From Rhodococcus sp. ARC_M5 (lineage in GTDB: Bacteria; Actinomycetota; Actinomycetes; Mycobacteriales; Mycobacteriaceae): a stretch of 64,000 nucleotides of DNA. Where the stretch lies: assembly GCF_022810405.1 (NCBI RefSeq), contig NZ_JALGQE010000009.1:1-64000 (forward strand), read 5' to 3'. Position numbers and translations under genes: made by a program. Every line of letters begins with the position of its first letter. Positions within the stretch are counted from its first letter, which is position 1. Positions 27,864-36,515 of the stretch are shown in pieces. The notes below the pieces were generated by a model. The model was not told the origin of the DNA. It worked only from the letters and a program-made list of their open reading frames with translations, and did no database searches.

Positions 27864-28672
27864 CAGCGGAGTCCTTTCGGTCCGAGATAGGCCTCGGCGA
27901 GTGCTCCGAGCCAGTCGACGAACAACGCGAGAGCGACGGCGAGGACGCCTCCCACGACGAGAATCAGTGGCTGGTAGAGCTTGTAGCCGGTGTCGATCAG
28001 AACCCCGAGGCCGCCCGCTCCGACGAGAAAGCTCAGTGTGGCCGTACCGACGGCGAGCACCAGCGACGTGCGCAGACCGGCCAACATGTACGGCACCGCC
28101 AGCGGAAACTCGATGCGCCACAGAATGCCGCTGCTGGACATGCCCTGTCCACGTGCAGCATCGATGTAACTCGGATCGACCTGTTGGAAACCGAGCATCG
28201 TGTTTCGGAGAACGGGAAGGAGTGAGTAGAACGCGATGGGCAGTACACCGATCCAGAAACCGGTTTTGCCTGTTGCGAGGAAGAGCAACACCAACAGGCC
28301 GACCGCCGGGGCAGCTTGACCGATGTTGGCGATACCGATGAATACCGGTGCCAATCTCCGGTAGCCGTTACGGGTCAACAGTATTCCCAGAGGAACAGCG
28401 ATCGCGAGCACGAGCGCGGTGACGACGATCGTGATGACGACGTGCTCGGACAGCCGCTGGAACAGAGTGCTCGCGTTCAGCGTCTCCTTCTGCGTCGCAC
28501 TCAAGTCGCGGGTGAACGTGTAGGCAAGAAGAACCACAACGACCAACACGATGATCGCGGGTTGCACCAGCAAGCGAATACGCTCCGCGCGCTTGGCCGC
28601 CTGCTGTGCCGTCCGCGCCGTACCGTCGTCCGCTGACGCGTCGACGGCGGAGGTCTCCGCGGCGGAAGTCAC
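27863..28672 (-). CDS. Osmoprotectant ABC transporter permease
   Basis: The 269-residue ProW/OpuCB-like permease has a charged N-terminal cytoplasmic stretch of about 38 residues, then about six TM segments starting at VQPAIIVLVVVVLLAYTF. The ATPase-contact EAA-like loop reads DAARGQGMSSSGILWRIEFPLAVPYMLAG. Second permease of the operon; together with the 29885-30535 permease it would form the heterodimeric channel. The GTG start at 28672 overlaps the stop of the ATPase gene (GTGA), and its own stop overlaps the first binding-protein start. Confidence 0.9.
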   Translation of the reverse strand: MTSAAETSAVDASADDGTARTAQQAAKRAERIRLLVQPAIIVLVVVVLLAYTFTRDLSATQKETLNASTLFQRLSEHVVITIVVTALVLAIAVPLGILLTRNGYRRLAPVFIGIANIGQAAPAVGLLVLLFLATGKTGFWIGVLPIAFYSLLPVLRNTMLGFQQVDPSYIDAARGQGMSSSGILWRIEFPLAVPYMLAGLRTSLVLAVGTATLSFLVGAGGLGVLIDTGYKLYQPLILVVGGVLAVALALFVDWLGALAEAYLGPKGLR

Positions 28673-29892
28673 GACGCGCTTCCCGTGGCCACGTCGTCGC
28701 GAACAACGTTCGAGTCATGACCTTCAACACTGTCGTCGTCATGGTCGTGAGCATGCTGCGAACGAATGGTTTTGATGGTGTCGATCAGTTGCTCGATGGT
28801 GATGGTTCCGGCGTACTCGCCACGTTTACCGGTGACCGTGGCGGTCGCGTTACCCTCCGCGAGCAGCGCTTCCAGAGCATCTTGCAGAGTCGACTGAGTG
28901 GAGACCATTTCGCCCATCGGCACGCCGACGTCGCGCAAGCTCTTCGCGTCGGTGAGGTGGCGACGATCGGTCCACCTAATCGGTCGCCGACGAGCGTCGA
29001 GAATGATTCCCCACGCTTCTGGGTCTCTTCCGAGCGCCGTGTTCATCGACTCGACCGACTCGTCCTCGCCCATGACCGGTACATCGGACAATTCGATGTC
29101 TCGTACACGCATCAGCGTCAACTGCTTCAACGCTGCACCTGAGCCGACGAATCCGGCGACGGTCTCGTCGGCCGGATTTGCCAGAACTGCTTCGGGTGTA
29201 TCGAATTGCAGAATCCGAGATTGGTTGCCCAGCACGGCAATCCGATCACCGAGCTTGACGGCTTCGTCGAAGTCGTGCGTGACGAATACGATCGTCTTGC
29301 CCAATTCGGCCTGTAGGCGCATCAATTCGTCCTGGAGCAAACCGCGGGTGATCGGATCGACGGCACCGAAAGGCTCGTCCATGAGCAGTACCGGGGGGTC
29401 GGCAGCGAGCGCGCGTGCGACACCGACGCGTTGCTGCTGGCCACCGGACAGCTGGCGCGGATAGCGCTCGCGGTACAACGATGGATCGAGACCGACGAGG
29501 TCCAGCATTTCGTCGGTGCGATCCGATATCCTCGGCTTCTTCCAGCCGATCAGACCCGGAACCATGCCGACGTTCTCGGCAATCGTCATGTGTGGGAACA
29601 GACCTGCCTGCTGGATCGAGTAGCCGATGGTGCGGCGCAGCTCGTTCGGGTTGATCGACAGTGCATCTTCACCGCCGATGGTGATGCGGCCCGACGTCGG
29701 CTCTATCAGCCGGTTGATCATGCGCATGGTTGTCGTTTTGCCGCAGCCCGAAGGCCCGACCAGCACGACGACTTCGCCCGCGGGGATGGTCATGGACACG
29801 TTGTCCACGGCGGCGTCCTTTTGGCCCGGGTAGCTCTTGGTCACGTTCTCCAAGACGATTTCTACGCCGGATACGGTGGTTTTCTCACTCAC
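28669..29892 (-). CDS. Osmoprotectant ABC transporter ATP-binding protein with CBS tail
   Basis: The 407-residue ATPase powers uptake of quaternary amine osmolytes. It has Walker A GPSGCGKTT at about 46-54, Q-loop SIQQAGLFP, signature LSGGQQQR, Walker B VLLMDEPFGAVDP, and H-loop VTHDFDEA. The C-terminal third from about residue 255 contains paired CBS-like segments (MRVRDIELSDVPV; PMGEMVSTQSTLQDALEALLAEG) as in OpuA/OpuC, which sense ionic strength or nucleotides. A histidine/aspartate-rich tail (HAHDHDDD) follows. Overlaps the neighbouring genes by 4 and 8 bp. Confidence 0.92.
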   Translation of the reverse strand: MSEKTTVSGVEIVLENVTKSYPGQKDAAVDNVSMTIPAGEVVVLVGPSGCGKTTTMRMINRLIEPTSGRITIGGEDALSINPNELRRTIGYSIQQAGLFPHMTIAENVGMVPGLIGWKKPRISDRTDEMLDLVGLDPSLYRERYPRQLSGGQQQRVGVARALAADPPVLLMDEPFGAVDPITRGLLQDELMRLQAELGKTIVFVTHDFDEAVKLGDRIAVLGNQSRILQFDTPEAVLANPADETVAGFVGSGAALKQLTLMRVRDIELSDVPVMGEDESVESMNTALGRDPEAWGIILDARRRPIRWTDRRHLTDAKSLRDVGVPMGEMVSTQSTLQDALEALLAEGNATATVTGKRGEYAGTITIEQLIDTIKTIRSQHAHDHDDDSVEGHDSNVVRDDVATGSAS

Positions 29893-30535
29893 GGATACCC
29901 CTCGAGGTGGTCAGTTTGCCGATCACGACGTAGATCCCATCGAGGATCAACGCCAGCAGGACGATGAGGATGGTGCCGGTCAGTGCCTGTGGGACGGCGG
30001 TCGGGCTGCCCACTCGGGCCAGCCCGGAGAACAGCAGGTTGCCCAGGCCAGGGCCTTTGGCGTACGCAGCGATGGCCAGGATGCCCATGGCCAACTGCGT
30101 GCTGACGCGCATCCCGGTCAGAATCGAGGGCCATGCGAGAGGAATCTCGATGCGCCGCAACACAAGAATGCGGCTCATCCCGATTCCGCGGGCGGCATCG
30201 GTGACCGCCGGATTCACGGAATCGAGGCCGACCACCGTGTTTCGGATGATCGGGAGCAGTGAGTACAGGACCAGGGCGGTCACCGTCGGTCGAACGCCCA
30301 GTCCCAGTATGGGAATGAGCAGACCCAACAGAGCGAACGACGGAATCGTCAGCACGGTACTCGCCAGGGCTGTCGCGACGGCAGATCCGGCGGGACTGCG
30401 GTAGACGAGGATTCCGATGGCGACGCCGATAACGGTCGCGATGATCACGCATTGCACGACGGCCGAGACATGCAGATAAGAGTCGATCGCCAACTGCCTT
30501 CGTCGTCCGACGATGAATTCCCACAGTGCGTCCAT
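29885..30535 (-). CDS. Osmoprotectant ABC transporter permease, first gene of operon
   Basis: A 216-residue OpuCB/ProW-like permease with about six TM helices starting at LHVSAVVQCVIIATVIGVAIGILV. The coupling loop reads DAARGIGMSRILVLRRIEIPLAWPSILTGM. It is the promoter-proximal gene of a five-gene minus-strand operon (permease, ATPase, permease, two binding proteins) in which all but the last junction overlap. The promoter should lie between 30536 and the glnA1 terminator; no sigma-factor consensus was assigned there. Confidence 0.9.
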   Translation of the reverse strand: MDALWEFIVGRRRQLAIDSYLHVSAVVQCVIIATVIGVAIGILVYRSPAGSAVATALASTVLTIPSFALLGLLIPILGLGVRPTVTALVLYSLLPIIRNTVVGLDSVNPAVTDAARGIGMSRILVLRRIEIPLAWPSILTGMRVSTQLAMGILAIAAYAKGPGLGNLLFSGLARVGSPTAVPQALTGTILIVLLALILDGIYVVIGKLTTSRGIRE

Positions 30536-30669
30536 GAAGTTCGTTGTCCTCTGTTCGCCCTCAGCAGATACAGGTCTTTACCCCACGTACCGACTATCAA
30601 ACGCCGACCGGGTCGAATTCTGTTGCAATTTGCCGGAATCGGCACGGAACAGAAACAATCCAAAACACG

Positions 30670-30704
30670 AAAACGCCCGGCCGAAAGAATCGGCCGGGCG
30701 TTTT
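30670..30704 (-). terminator. Rho-independent terminator downstream of glnA1
   Basis: A 15-bp stem, AACGCCCGGCCGA with its complement flanked by A4 and T4, lies 20 bases after the glnA1 stop on the minus strand. The T run on either strand would allow bidirectional activity. It also isolates glnA1 from the downstream ABC operon promoter region. Confidence 0.85.
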
Positions 30705-30723
30705 CAGTGTGAAGTCAGGTCGA

Positions 30724-32160
30724 TCACACGTCGTAGTACAGGGAGAACTCGTACGGGTGCGGACGCAGGTTGACGGGAGCGATTTCCTGCTCACGCTTGA
30801 GCGAAATCCAGGTCTCGATCAGGTCGGTCGTGAACACGCCACCCTCGGTGAGGTAGTCGTGGTCGGCCTCGAGCCGGTCGATGACCGCGTTCAGCGAGGT
30901 CGGTGCCTGAGGAATGTTCTTGGCCTCCTCGGGCGGCAACTCGTAGAGATCCTTGTCGACCGGAGCCATCGGCTCGATCTTGTTCTTGATTCCGTCCAGA
31001 CCGGCCATCATCTGAGCAGCGAAGTTCAGGTAAGGGTTGCCCGAGGAGTCCGGCGCACGGAACTCGAGGCGCTTTGCCTTCGGGTTGTTGCCGGTGATCG
31101 GGATACGGACCGCAGCGGAGCGGTTGCGCTGGCTGTAGACCAGGTTGATGGGGGCTTCGTAGCCCGGCACCAGACGGTGGTACGAGTTGATCGTGGGGTT
31201 GGTGAATGCCAACAGCGACGGCGCATGGTGCAGGATGCCGCCGATGTAGTGACGGGCGAGATCCGACAGCCCGGCGTATCCGGCCTCGTCGTGGAAGAGT
31301 GGCTTGCCGTCCTTCCACAGCGACTGGTGCACGTGCATGCCCGAGCCGTTGTCTCCGAACAGCGGCTTCGGCATGAATGTCGCCGACTTGCCGTTCTGCC
31401 ATGCGGTGTTCTTGACGATGTACTTGAACAGCTGCAGATCGTCTGCCGCGCGGAGCAGCGTGTTGAACTTGTAGTTGATCTCCTGCTGTCCACCGGTGCC
31501 GACCTCGTGGTGCGCACGCTCGAGCTCGAAGCCTGCGTTCTGCAGGTTCGTCGAGATCTGATCGCGCAGGTCCACGTAGTGGTCGTACGGAGCGACGGGG
31601 AAGTAGCCACCCTTGAAGCGAACCTTGTAACCGAGGTTCGGGCTGCCGTCGGCCTCGGTCTCGGCCCCGGTGTTCCACCAACCCGAGGACGAATCGACCT
31701 CGTAGAAAGCGCCGTTCGCCTGCGAATCGAAGCGCACGGAATCGAAGATGTAGAACTCGGCCTCGGCACCGAAGTACGCGGTGTCGGCGATGCCGGTGCT
31801 GGCCAAGTACTCCTCGGCCTTGCGTGCGACGTTGCGCGGGTCGCGGCTGTAGGCCTCACGCGTGAACGGATCGTGGACGAAGAAGTCGATGTTCAGCGTC
31901 TTCGCGTTGCGGAAGGGATCGACCTGAGCGGTGGCGTAGTCCGGAAGCAGAATCATGTCGGACTCGTGGATGGACTGGAATCCGCGGACGGACGAACCGT
32001 CGAACGCGAGGCCGTCTTCCAGTGTGTCCGCCGTGAACGCCTTCGCGGCGATAGAGAAGTGCTGCTGTGCGCCCGGCAGATCCGTGAACCGGATGTCGAC
32101 GTATTCGATTCCTTCATCCGCGATGAACTTGATGACCTCTTGGGCCGTGGAAAACGCCAC
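30724..32160 (-). CDS. glnA: Glutamine synthetase type I
   Basis: The main ammonium-assimilating enzyme, a dodecamer forming glutamine from glutamate, NH4+ and ATP. It is 478 residues, with [79 protein letters not shown] and [16 protein letters not shown]. The adenylylation loop [15 protein letters not shown] places the modified tyrosine at Tyr406, the same number as in M. tuberculosis GlnA1, so control by the nearby GlnE is expected. AAAGGAG precedes the GTG start at 32160. A GlnR box lies 70-86 bases upstream. Confidence 0.97.
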   Translation of the reverse strand: MAFSTAQEVIKFIADEGIEYVDIRFTDLPGAQQHFSIAAKAFTADTLEDGLAFDGSSVRGFQSIHESDMILLPDYATAQVDPFRNAKTLNIDFFVHDPFTREAYSRDPRNVARKAEEYLASTGIADTAYFGAEAEFYIFDSVRFDSQANGAFYEVDSSSGWWNTGAETEADGSPNLGYKVRFKGGYFPVAPYDHYVDLRDQISTNLQNAGFELERAHHEVGTGGQQEINYKFNTLLRAADDLQLFKYIVKNTAWQNGKSATFMPKPLFGDNGSGMHVHQSLWKDGKPLFHDEAGYAGLSDLARHYIGGILHHAPSLLAFTNPTINSYHRLVPGYEAPINLVYSQRNRSAAVRIPITGNNPKAKRLEFRAPDSSGNPYLNFAAQMMAGLDGIKNKIEPMAPVDKDLYELPPEEAKNIPQAPTSLNAVIDRLEADHDYLTEGGVFTTDLIETWISLKREQEIAPVNLRPHPYEFSLYYDV

Positions 32161-32230
32161 GCTTTTGCTCCTTTGTTGAGTCCGTCAACCTGACGTTATG
32201 GACATGGTGTTGCCCGCCCGTCAAGCTCGT

Positions 32231-32246
32231 GTTTCGCCCGTGTTAC
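32231..32246 (-). promoter_or_regulatory. GlnR box upstream of glnA
   Basis: On the minus strand this reads GTAAC-ACGGGC-GAAAC, an exact match to the actinobacterial GlnR consensus gTnAC-n6-GaAAC. It is about 71 bases upstream of the glnA start codon and 82 bases upstream of the divergent RDD gene. GlnR activates glnA under nitrogen limitation in related actinobacteria. Confidence 0.8.
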
Positions 32247-32327
32247 GCGTCCTGGTTCACGAGTGGCACGAACAACAGTACGTCCGTGTGTTTTCCCGTG
32301 TACCCGACCGCGCCTATCCTGGAAATC

Positions 32328-32792
32328 ATGGCACGAATGACAGGGTCCTGGTTGTCCGGACCGGCGGCTGCGAACCCGCGAGAACCCCAGAACTTCCGTG
32401 GTGAGGAGTTGGGCCTACCGAAGCAGGGGGTCGGCTCTCTGGCCGGTACCGGGCGCCGAGTTCTCGCGCTGGTGCTCGACTGGACGATGGCAACCGGCGT
32501 TGCGTCGTTGATTCTCGGTGGCTACACCACGAGCGGACTGATCTCGACGATCGTGTTGGCCGTGTGGTTCGGCGTCGGTCTGGTGACCGTCTCGCTGTTC
32601 TCGTTCACCCCGGGGCAGTTCATCGTCGGTATTCAGGTGGGCCGCATCGACGCACACGCACGAGTCGGCTTCGTCCGTGCACTGGTTCGGCAGTTGATCC
32701 TGCTGTTCGTCGTTCCGGCCGTGATCACCGACATGGATGGCCGCGGCATGCACGACCGGGCAACGGGAACAGCCCTGCTGCGGACCCGCTGA
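32328..32792 (+). CDS. RDD-family membrane protein (Rv2219A type)
   Basis: This 154-residue protein has an N-terminal hydrophilic stretch, then GTGRRVLALVLDWTMATG with the Arg and Asp that name the RDD family. TM segments lie at about 57-75, 80-105 and 125-143, and the closing motif is DMDGRGMHDRATGTALLRTR. RDD proteins are small membrane proteins of poorly defined function, in some cases linked to ion exchange. The ATG at 32328 was chosen over an upstream frame extension because of GGAAATC and the family start. Divergent from glnA. Confidence 0.85.
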   Translation: MARMTGSWLSGPAAANPREPQNFRGEELGLPKQGVGSLAGTGRRVLALVLDWTMATGVASLILGGYTTSGLISTIVLAVWFGVGLVTVSLFSFTPGQFIVGIQVGRIDAHARVGFVRALVRQLILLFVVPAVITDMDGRGMHDRATGTALLRTR

Positions 32793-32832
32793 GGGGTCTT
32801 CGCACCAGGGCTGTCGGAGTGGTCGTGAGTGG

Positions 32833-33588
32833 CTAGCGGCGCTTCATGGTTCGCTGGACGCCCTTCATCTTGGCTCCGCCGGGAACGGGGCCCTTCGGCA
32901 TGGCCGGGCCACCCTTGGTGCCCAGAGCGGAGAGCCGCGATTCGATGGTGTCCATGCGCTTGCCGTCGATGTTCTTCGGCAACTTCGCAAGATATTTCTG
33001 CAGACCCGAGAGCGGGATCTGGTTCTCTTCGTTTCCGACGATGATGTCGTAGATCGGGGTGTCGCCCACCAGGCGGGCGGTCTTCTTCTTCTCCTGGGCC
33101 AGCAGTGACTTCACGCGATGAGGTGCACCCTCGGCCACGAGAATGACACCCGGCTTACCGATGACGCGATGCACGGCGTCGAGATGGGTGGTTCCGGCGA
33201 TCGCATTGGTCACCCGCCACGAGCCCTGCAGATTGTCGAGCGCCCAAGCGGCCGCGCCGGCCTGGCCGTCGGCCTTCTTGTACACAGATTTCTGTACCCG
33301 GCGGCCGAAGATGATGAAAGCGACGAGCACACCGAGAAGCAAGCCGATGGGGAGCAGGAACCACTGGAATCCGAACGCGAGACCGATCAGAAATCCGACG
33401 AGTCCCAGCCCGACGACCGCCCCGATCATCAGCGGAAGGAGAACCTTGTCGTCCTTGCGCTGCATCTGAAACGCCTGCCAGAGCTGCTTGCGTCGTTCCC
33501 TCGATGCCTGCTTGCGCGCCGCCTTGGCAGCTGCTTTTACTTCCTTGCTGGGCTTCGCTGCTTTGCCAGCCTTACTGCCGTTCGCCAT
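32833..33588 (-). CDS. DUF4191 membrane protein (Rv2219 type)
   Basis: The 251-residue protein has a Lys/Ala-rich N-terminus with a charged helix (KAAKPSKEVKAAAKAARKQASRERR split), two adjacent TM helices at about 52-75 and 77-96, and a cytosolic C-terminal domain with GVILVAEGAPHRVKSLLAQEKKKTARLVGD and GNEENQIPLSGLQKYL. It ends with a Lys/Gly/Met-rich basic tail. The family is confined to actinobacteria, is regularly located beside lipA and glnA, and has no known function. Convergent with the RDD gene, gap 40 bp. Confidence 0.85.
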   Translation of the reverse strand: MANGSKAGKAAKPSKEVKAAAKAARKQASRERRKQLWQAFQMQRKDDKVLLPLMIGAVVGLGLVGFLIGLAFGFQWFLLPIGLLLGVLVAFIIFGRRVQKSVYKKADGQAGAAAWALDNLQGSWRVTNAIAGTTHLDAVHRVIGKPGVILVAEGAPHRVKSLLAQEKKKTARLVGDTPIYDIIVGNEENQIPLSGLQKYLAKLPKNIDGKRMDTIESRLSALGTKGGPAMPKGPVPGGAKMKGVQRTMKRR

Positions 33589-33650
33589 GCTTCACAGGAT
33601 ACGTCCTGTGCCGGCGCTCACGTGCACCGCGCCGGGTTGGCCGACGACGA

Positions 33651-34664
33651 TCAGCGAGCCGCCAGACGTGCCATCAGCGAACTGGCCTCCTGAGAAGCTT
33701 CGCCACCATCGGTGAGGTGACTCATGCTCTCGGGCAGTTCTCGTCCGTGATGGGCCATCGCCTGTGCGTACAGGCGACCCGCGCGGTACGAGGAGCGGAC
33801 CAACGGTCCGGCCAGCACACCGGCGAACCCGATCTCGGTGGCGTAATCGGAGTGCTCGACGAACTCCTCCGGCTTGACCCAACGCTCCACCGGGTGGTGG
33901 CGCGGTGACGGACGCAGGTACTGGGTGATGGTCAGAATGTCGCACCCGGCCTCGTGCAGGTCGCGAATGGCTTCCTGAACTTCTTCGGGGGTTTCACCCA
34001 TGCCGAGGATCAGATTGGACTTGGTGACCAGGCCGTCGTCGCGGGCCGCGGTGATGACGTCCATCGACCGCTGGTACCGGAAGGCCGGGCGGATGCGCTT
34101 GAAGATCCGCGGCACCGTCTCGACGTTGTGAGCCAGCACCTCGGGGCGCGACGAGAAGACCTCGGCCAATTGATCGGGCTTGGCGTTGAAGTCGGGGATG
34201 AGCAGCTCGACGCCGGTGTTCGGATTCAGCTTCTTGATGTACCGAACCGTCTCGGCGTACAGCCACGCGCCGCCGTCCTCCAGATCGTCCCGAGCGACGC
34301 CGGTGATCGTGGAGTAGCGCAGACCCATGGCCTGCACGGACTCCGCCACCCGGCGCGGCTCGTCCCGATCGAGATCCTCCGGCTTGCCGGTGTCGATCTG
34401 GCAGAAATCGCAACGGCGGGTGCATTGCTCACCGCCGATGAGGAAGGTCGCTTCGCGATCTTCCCAGCATTCGTAGATATTGGGGCAGCCGGCTTCCTCG
34501 CACACCGTGTGCAGACCTTCGCGCTTCACAAGACCTTTGAGCTCGGTGTACTCCGGGCCCATCTTGGCTTTGGTCTTGATCCAGTTGGGTTTGCGTTCGA
34601 TGGGGGTCTCCGCGTTTCGGATCTCGAGGCGGAGCAGCTTGCGTCCTTCTGGGGCCACAGTCAC
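33651..34664 (-). CDS. lipA: Lipoyl synthase
   Basis: A radical SAM enzyme that inserts two sulfurs into protein-bound octanoyl groups. The 337 residues have the auxiliary-cluster cysteines Cys55, Cys60 and Cys66 ([12 protein letters not shown]) and the radical SAM cysteines Cys81, Cys85 and Cys88 (CTRRCDFC). The C-terminal RSSY motif that supplies the auxiliary-cluster serine is present (VRSSYRAG). The GTG at 34664 gives the family N-terminus; another GTG two codons later is possible. It is 10 bp downstream of lipB in a lipB-lipA operon and serves the E2 subunit encoded at 36516. Confidence 0.95.
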   Translation of the reverse strand: MTVAPEGRKLLRLEIRNAETPIERKPNWIKTKAKMGPEYTELKGLVKREGLHTVCEEAGCPNIYECWEDREATFLIGGEQCTRRCDFCQIDTGKPEDLDRDEPRRVAESVQAMGLRYSTITGVARDDLEDGGAWLYAETVRYIKKLNPNTGVELLIPDFNAKPDQLAEVFSSRPEVLAHNVETVPRIFKRIRPAFRYQRSMDVITAARDDGLVTKSNLILGMGETPEEVQEAIRDLHEAGCDILTITQYLRPSPRHHPVERWVKPEEFVEHSDYATEIGFAGVLAGPLVRSSYRAGRLYAQAMAHHGRELPESMSHLTDGGEASQEASSLMARLAAR

Positions 34665-34674
34665 AGGATCGATG

Positions 34675-35454
34675 CTACGCGCCGAAGCGGACCGTCGTGA
34701 ACTGCGGGTTGATCGACGCCTCCGTGACCGGCGGATGCTCGATCTCGTGGTCCTGCACGGGCATCGACCCGTCCAAGGCGGCCAGTACGGCGCGGGTGAC
34801 CGCCGGGGTGACATCGCCGATCGAGACGTCTCGGCCCAGCTCCAGCGACAGCGACGTCACACCGGCATCGGCGATGCCACACGGCACGATGGCGTCGAAC
34901 CCCGTCATGGCCGCATTGCAGTTCAGAGAGAAACCGTGCAGCGTCACTCCGCGCTGAACACGGACCCCGATCGCAGCGATCTTGCGTTCGGGCAGCCACA
35001 CGCCGTCTCGCATCTGCGCCGCGAGCCACACCCCGGATCTACCGTCGACGCGCCCGCAGCCGATGCCGTAGGCGGACACGACCGAGATCAGCGCTTCTTC
35101 GATACGGCGCACGTACCTGACGACGTCGATGGGGTGCGCGAGTTCGACGATGGGGTAGCCCACCAGTTGGCCCGGACCGTGCCAGGTGATCTTGCCGCCA
35201 CGATCGACCTCGACGACGGGGGTGCCGTCCCGCGGCATGTCCTCCTCGGAGGTACGCCGCCCCGCGGTGTAGACGGACGGATGCTCGAGCAGCAGCAGCG
35301 TGTCGGAGCCGACGCCGTCCGCCCGGGCACCGGCCAGCTCGCGCTGTAGTGCCCAGGCCTCGGTGTACTCGACGGTGCCCAACTCTCGCACCACGACCGG
35401 CTCGGAGCTCGCTCGTGCCGACACTGCGACCGACGGAGAGTTCGCATCACTCAT
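34675..35454 (-). CDS. lipB: Octanoyltransferase (lipoyl synthesis)
   Basis: LipB moves octanoate from acyl carrier protein to the lipoyl-domain lysine. The 259-residue sequence shows [34 protein letters not shown], catalytic Lys158 in [11 protein letters not shown] and Cys192 in [13 protein letters not shown]. The N-terminus begins about 20 residues before the conserved VRELGTVEY. It is immediately followed by lipA and preceded by the epimerase gene after 21 bp, so lipoate genes are probably transcribed together. Confidence 0.95.
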   Translation of the reverse strand: MSDANSPSVAVSARASSEPVVVRELGTVEYTEAWALQRELAGARADGVGSDTLLLLEHPSVYTAGRRTSEEDMPRDGTPVVEVDRGGKITWHGPGQLVGYPIVELAHPIDVVRYVRRIEEALISVVSAYGIGCGRVDGRSGVWLAAQMRDGVWLPERKIAAIGVRVQRGVTLHGFSLNCNAAMTGFDAIVPCGIADAGVTSLSLELGRDVSIGDVTPAVTRAVLAALDGSMPVQDHEIEHPPVTEASINPQFTTVRFGA

Positions 35455-35475
35455 GAGTCGGAACGGTACGCCGCG

Positions 35476-36366
35476 TCATGAGCCGACGGCCACCCGCAGT
35501 GCTTCCCCGATCGTGTTGTGCTCGAAGGCGTAGCCCGCGTCTTCGAGAGCCTTCGGAATTGCCCGGGGCCCGGTCAGGATGGCCTCCTCGGCGAACTCGC
35601 CGATCACGGCTTTCAATGCGAAGCCGGGCACCACCCACGGCGCAGGTCGATGTACCGCCCGTGACATCGCACTGTTGAACTGCGCATTGGTCACGGGAGT
35701 CGGGCCCACCATGTTCACCGGCCCTCGCAGTGAGTCGTTCTCGATGCCGTGCACGATGGCACCGATCTCGTCCTCCAGAGAGATCCACGGGAAGTACTGA
35801 CGGCCGCTGCCCAACCGTCCGCCGAGTGCGAACAGGTACAGCGGACGGAGCTTGCCCAGCATGCCGCCGCGTTGCGACAGCACCACACCGCTGCGCAGAA
35901 GTATCGTTCGGACACCGGCTTCCGACGCCCTCGAGGTGGCGTTCTCCCAGTCTCGACAGACCTCGGCGAGAAATCCCTCACCGACGGGGGCGCTCTCGTC
36001 GACCACTCGGTCGCCGGTGTCGCCGTAGAAGTTGACGCCGCTGGCATTGATCAAGGTGGGTACTCCAGCGTCGGCGGCAGCCGCCGCGAGCACCTCGGTC
36101 GGCGCGATGCGACTGTCTCGTACCAACTGCTTGTAGGCCCCGGACCATCTCTTGTCGCCGATACCGACGCCGCAGAGGTTGACGATGGCGTCGGCACCGG
36201 CGAGCGTGGCGGTGTCGATGCTCCCGCGCGACGGATCCCACTGGGATTCGTCCGGCCCCGCCGGCGCGCGCCGAACGAGACGGGTGACGTCGTGGCTCCG
36301 GCCCCGCAGTGCTGCGACCAGAGCTGTGCCGATCAAACCTGATGAACCTGCAATGACTACGCGCAT
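35476..36366 (-). CDS. TIGR01777-family NAD-dependent epimerase-like protein
   Basis: This 296-residue SDR-extended protein begins with the Rossmann motif [16 protein letters not shown] and has [17 protein letters not shown] near 62, [17 protein letters not shown] near 108, [29 protein letters not shown] and the C-terminal DUF1731 domain ([37 protein letters not shown], here read in parts). The usual YxxxK catalytic pair is not obvious, as in most members. Substrate is unknown. Conserved between the E2 gene and lipB in mycobacteria. GAGGCTTT precedes the ATG. Confidence 0.87.
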   Translation of the reverse strand: MRVVIAGSSGLIGTALVAALRGRSHDVTRLVRRAPAGPDESQWDPSRGSIDTATLAGADAIVNLCGVGIGDKRWSGAYKQLVRDSRIAPTEVLAAAAADAGVPTLINASGVNFYGDTGDRVVDESAPVGEGFLAEVCRDWENATSRASEAGVRTILLRSGVVLSQRGGMLGKLRPLYLFALGGRLGSGRQYFPWISLEDEIGAIVHGIENDSLRGPVNMVGPTPVTNAQFNSAMSRAVHRPAPWVVPGFALKAVIGEFAEEAILTGPRAIPKALEDAGYAFEHNTIGEALRVAVGS

Positions 36367-36393
36367 GTGAACGAAAGCCTCCTTGACGCAAAC

Positions 36394-36423
36394 GGGGCAT
36401 CATTCGCGAACGAATGATGCCCC
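36394..36423. terminator. 13-bp perfect hairpin between the E2 gene and the epimerase gene
   Basis: GGGGCATCATTCG at 36394-36406 pairs with CGAATGATGCCCC at 36411-36423 across a CGAA tetraloop. No clear T run follows on either strand, and the hairpin is only 28 bp from the epimerase start. It could be a weak terminator, an attenuator or an mRNA-stabilising structure after the E2 coding region. Confidence 0.55.
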
Positions 36424-36515
36424 GGATGCACGGTTCGTGCCCCTCTTTTCGAGACTCCGATGCGAATGTTTCGCGCTCTCACGAGAATACGTGAGAGACG
36501 CGATTCGCTGGTTGC

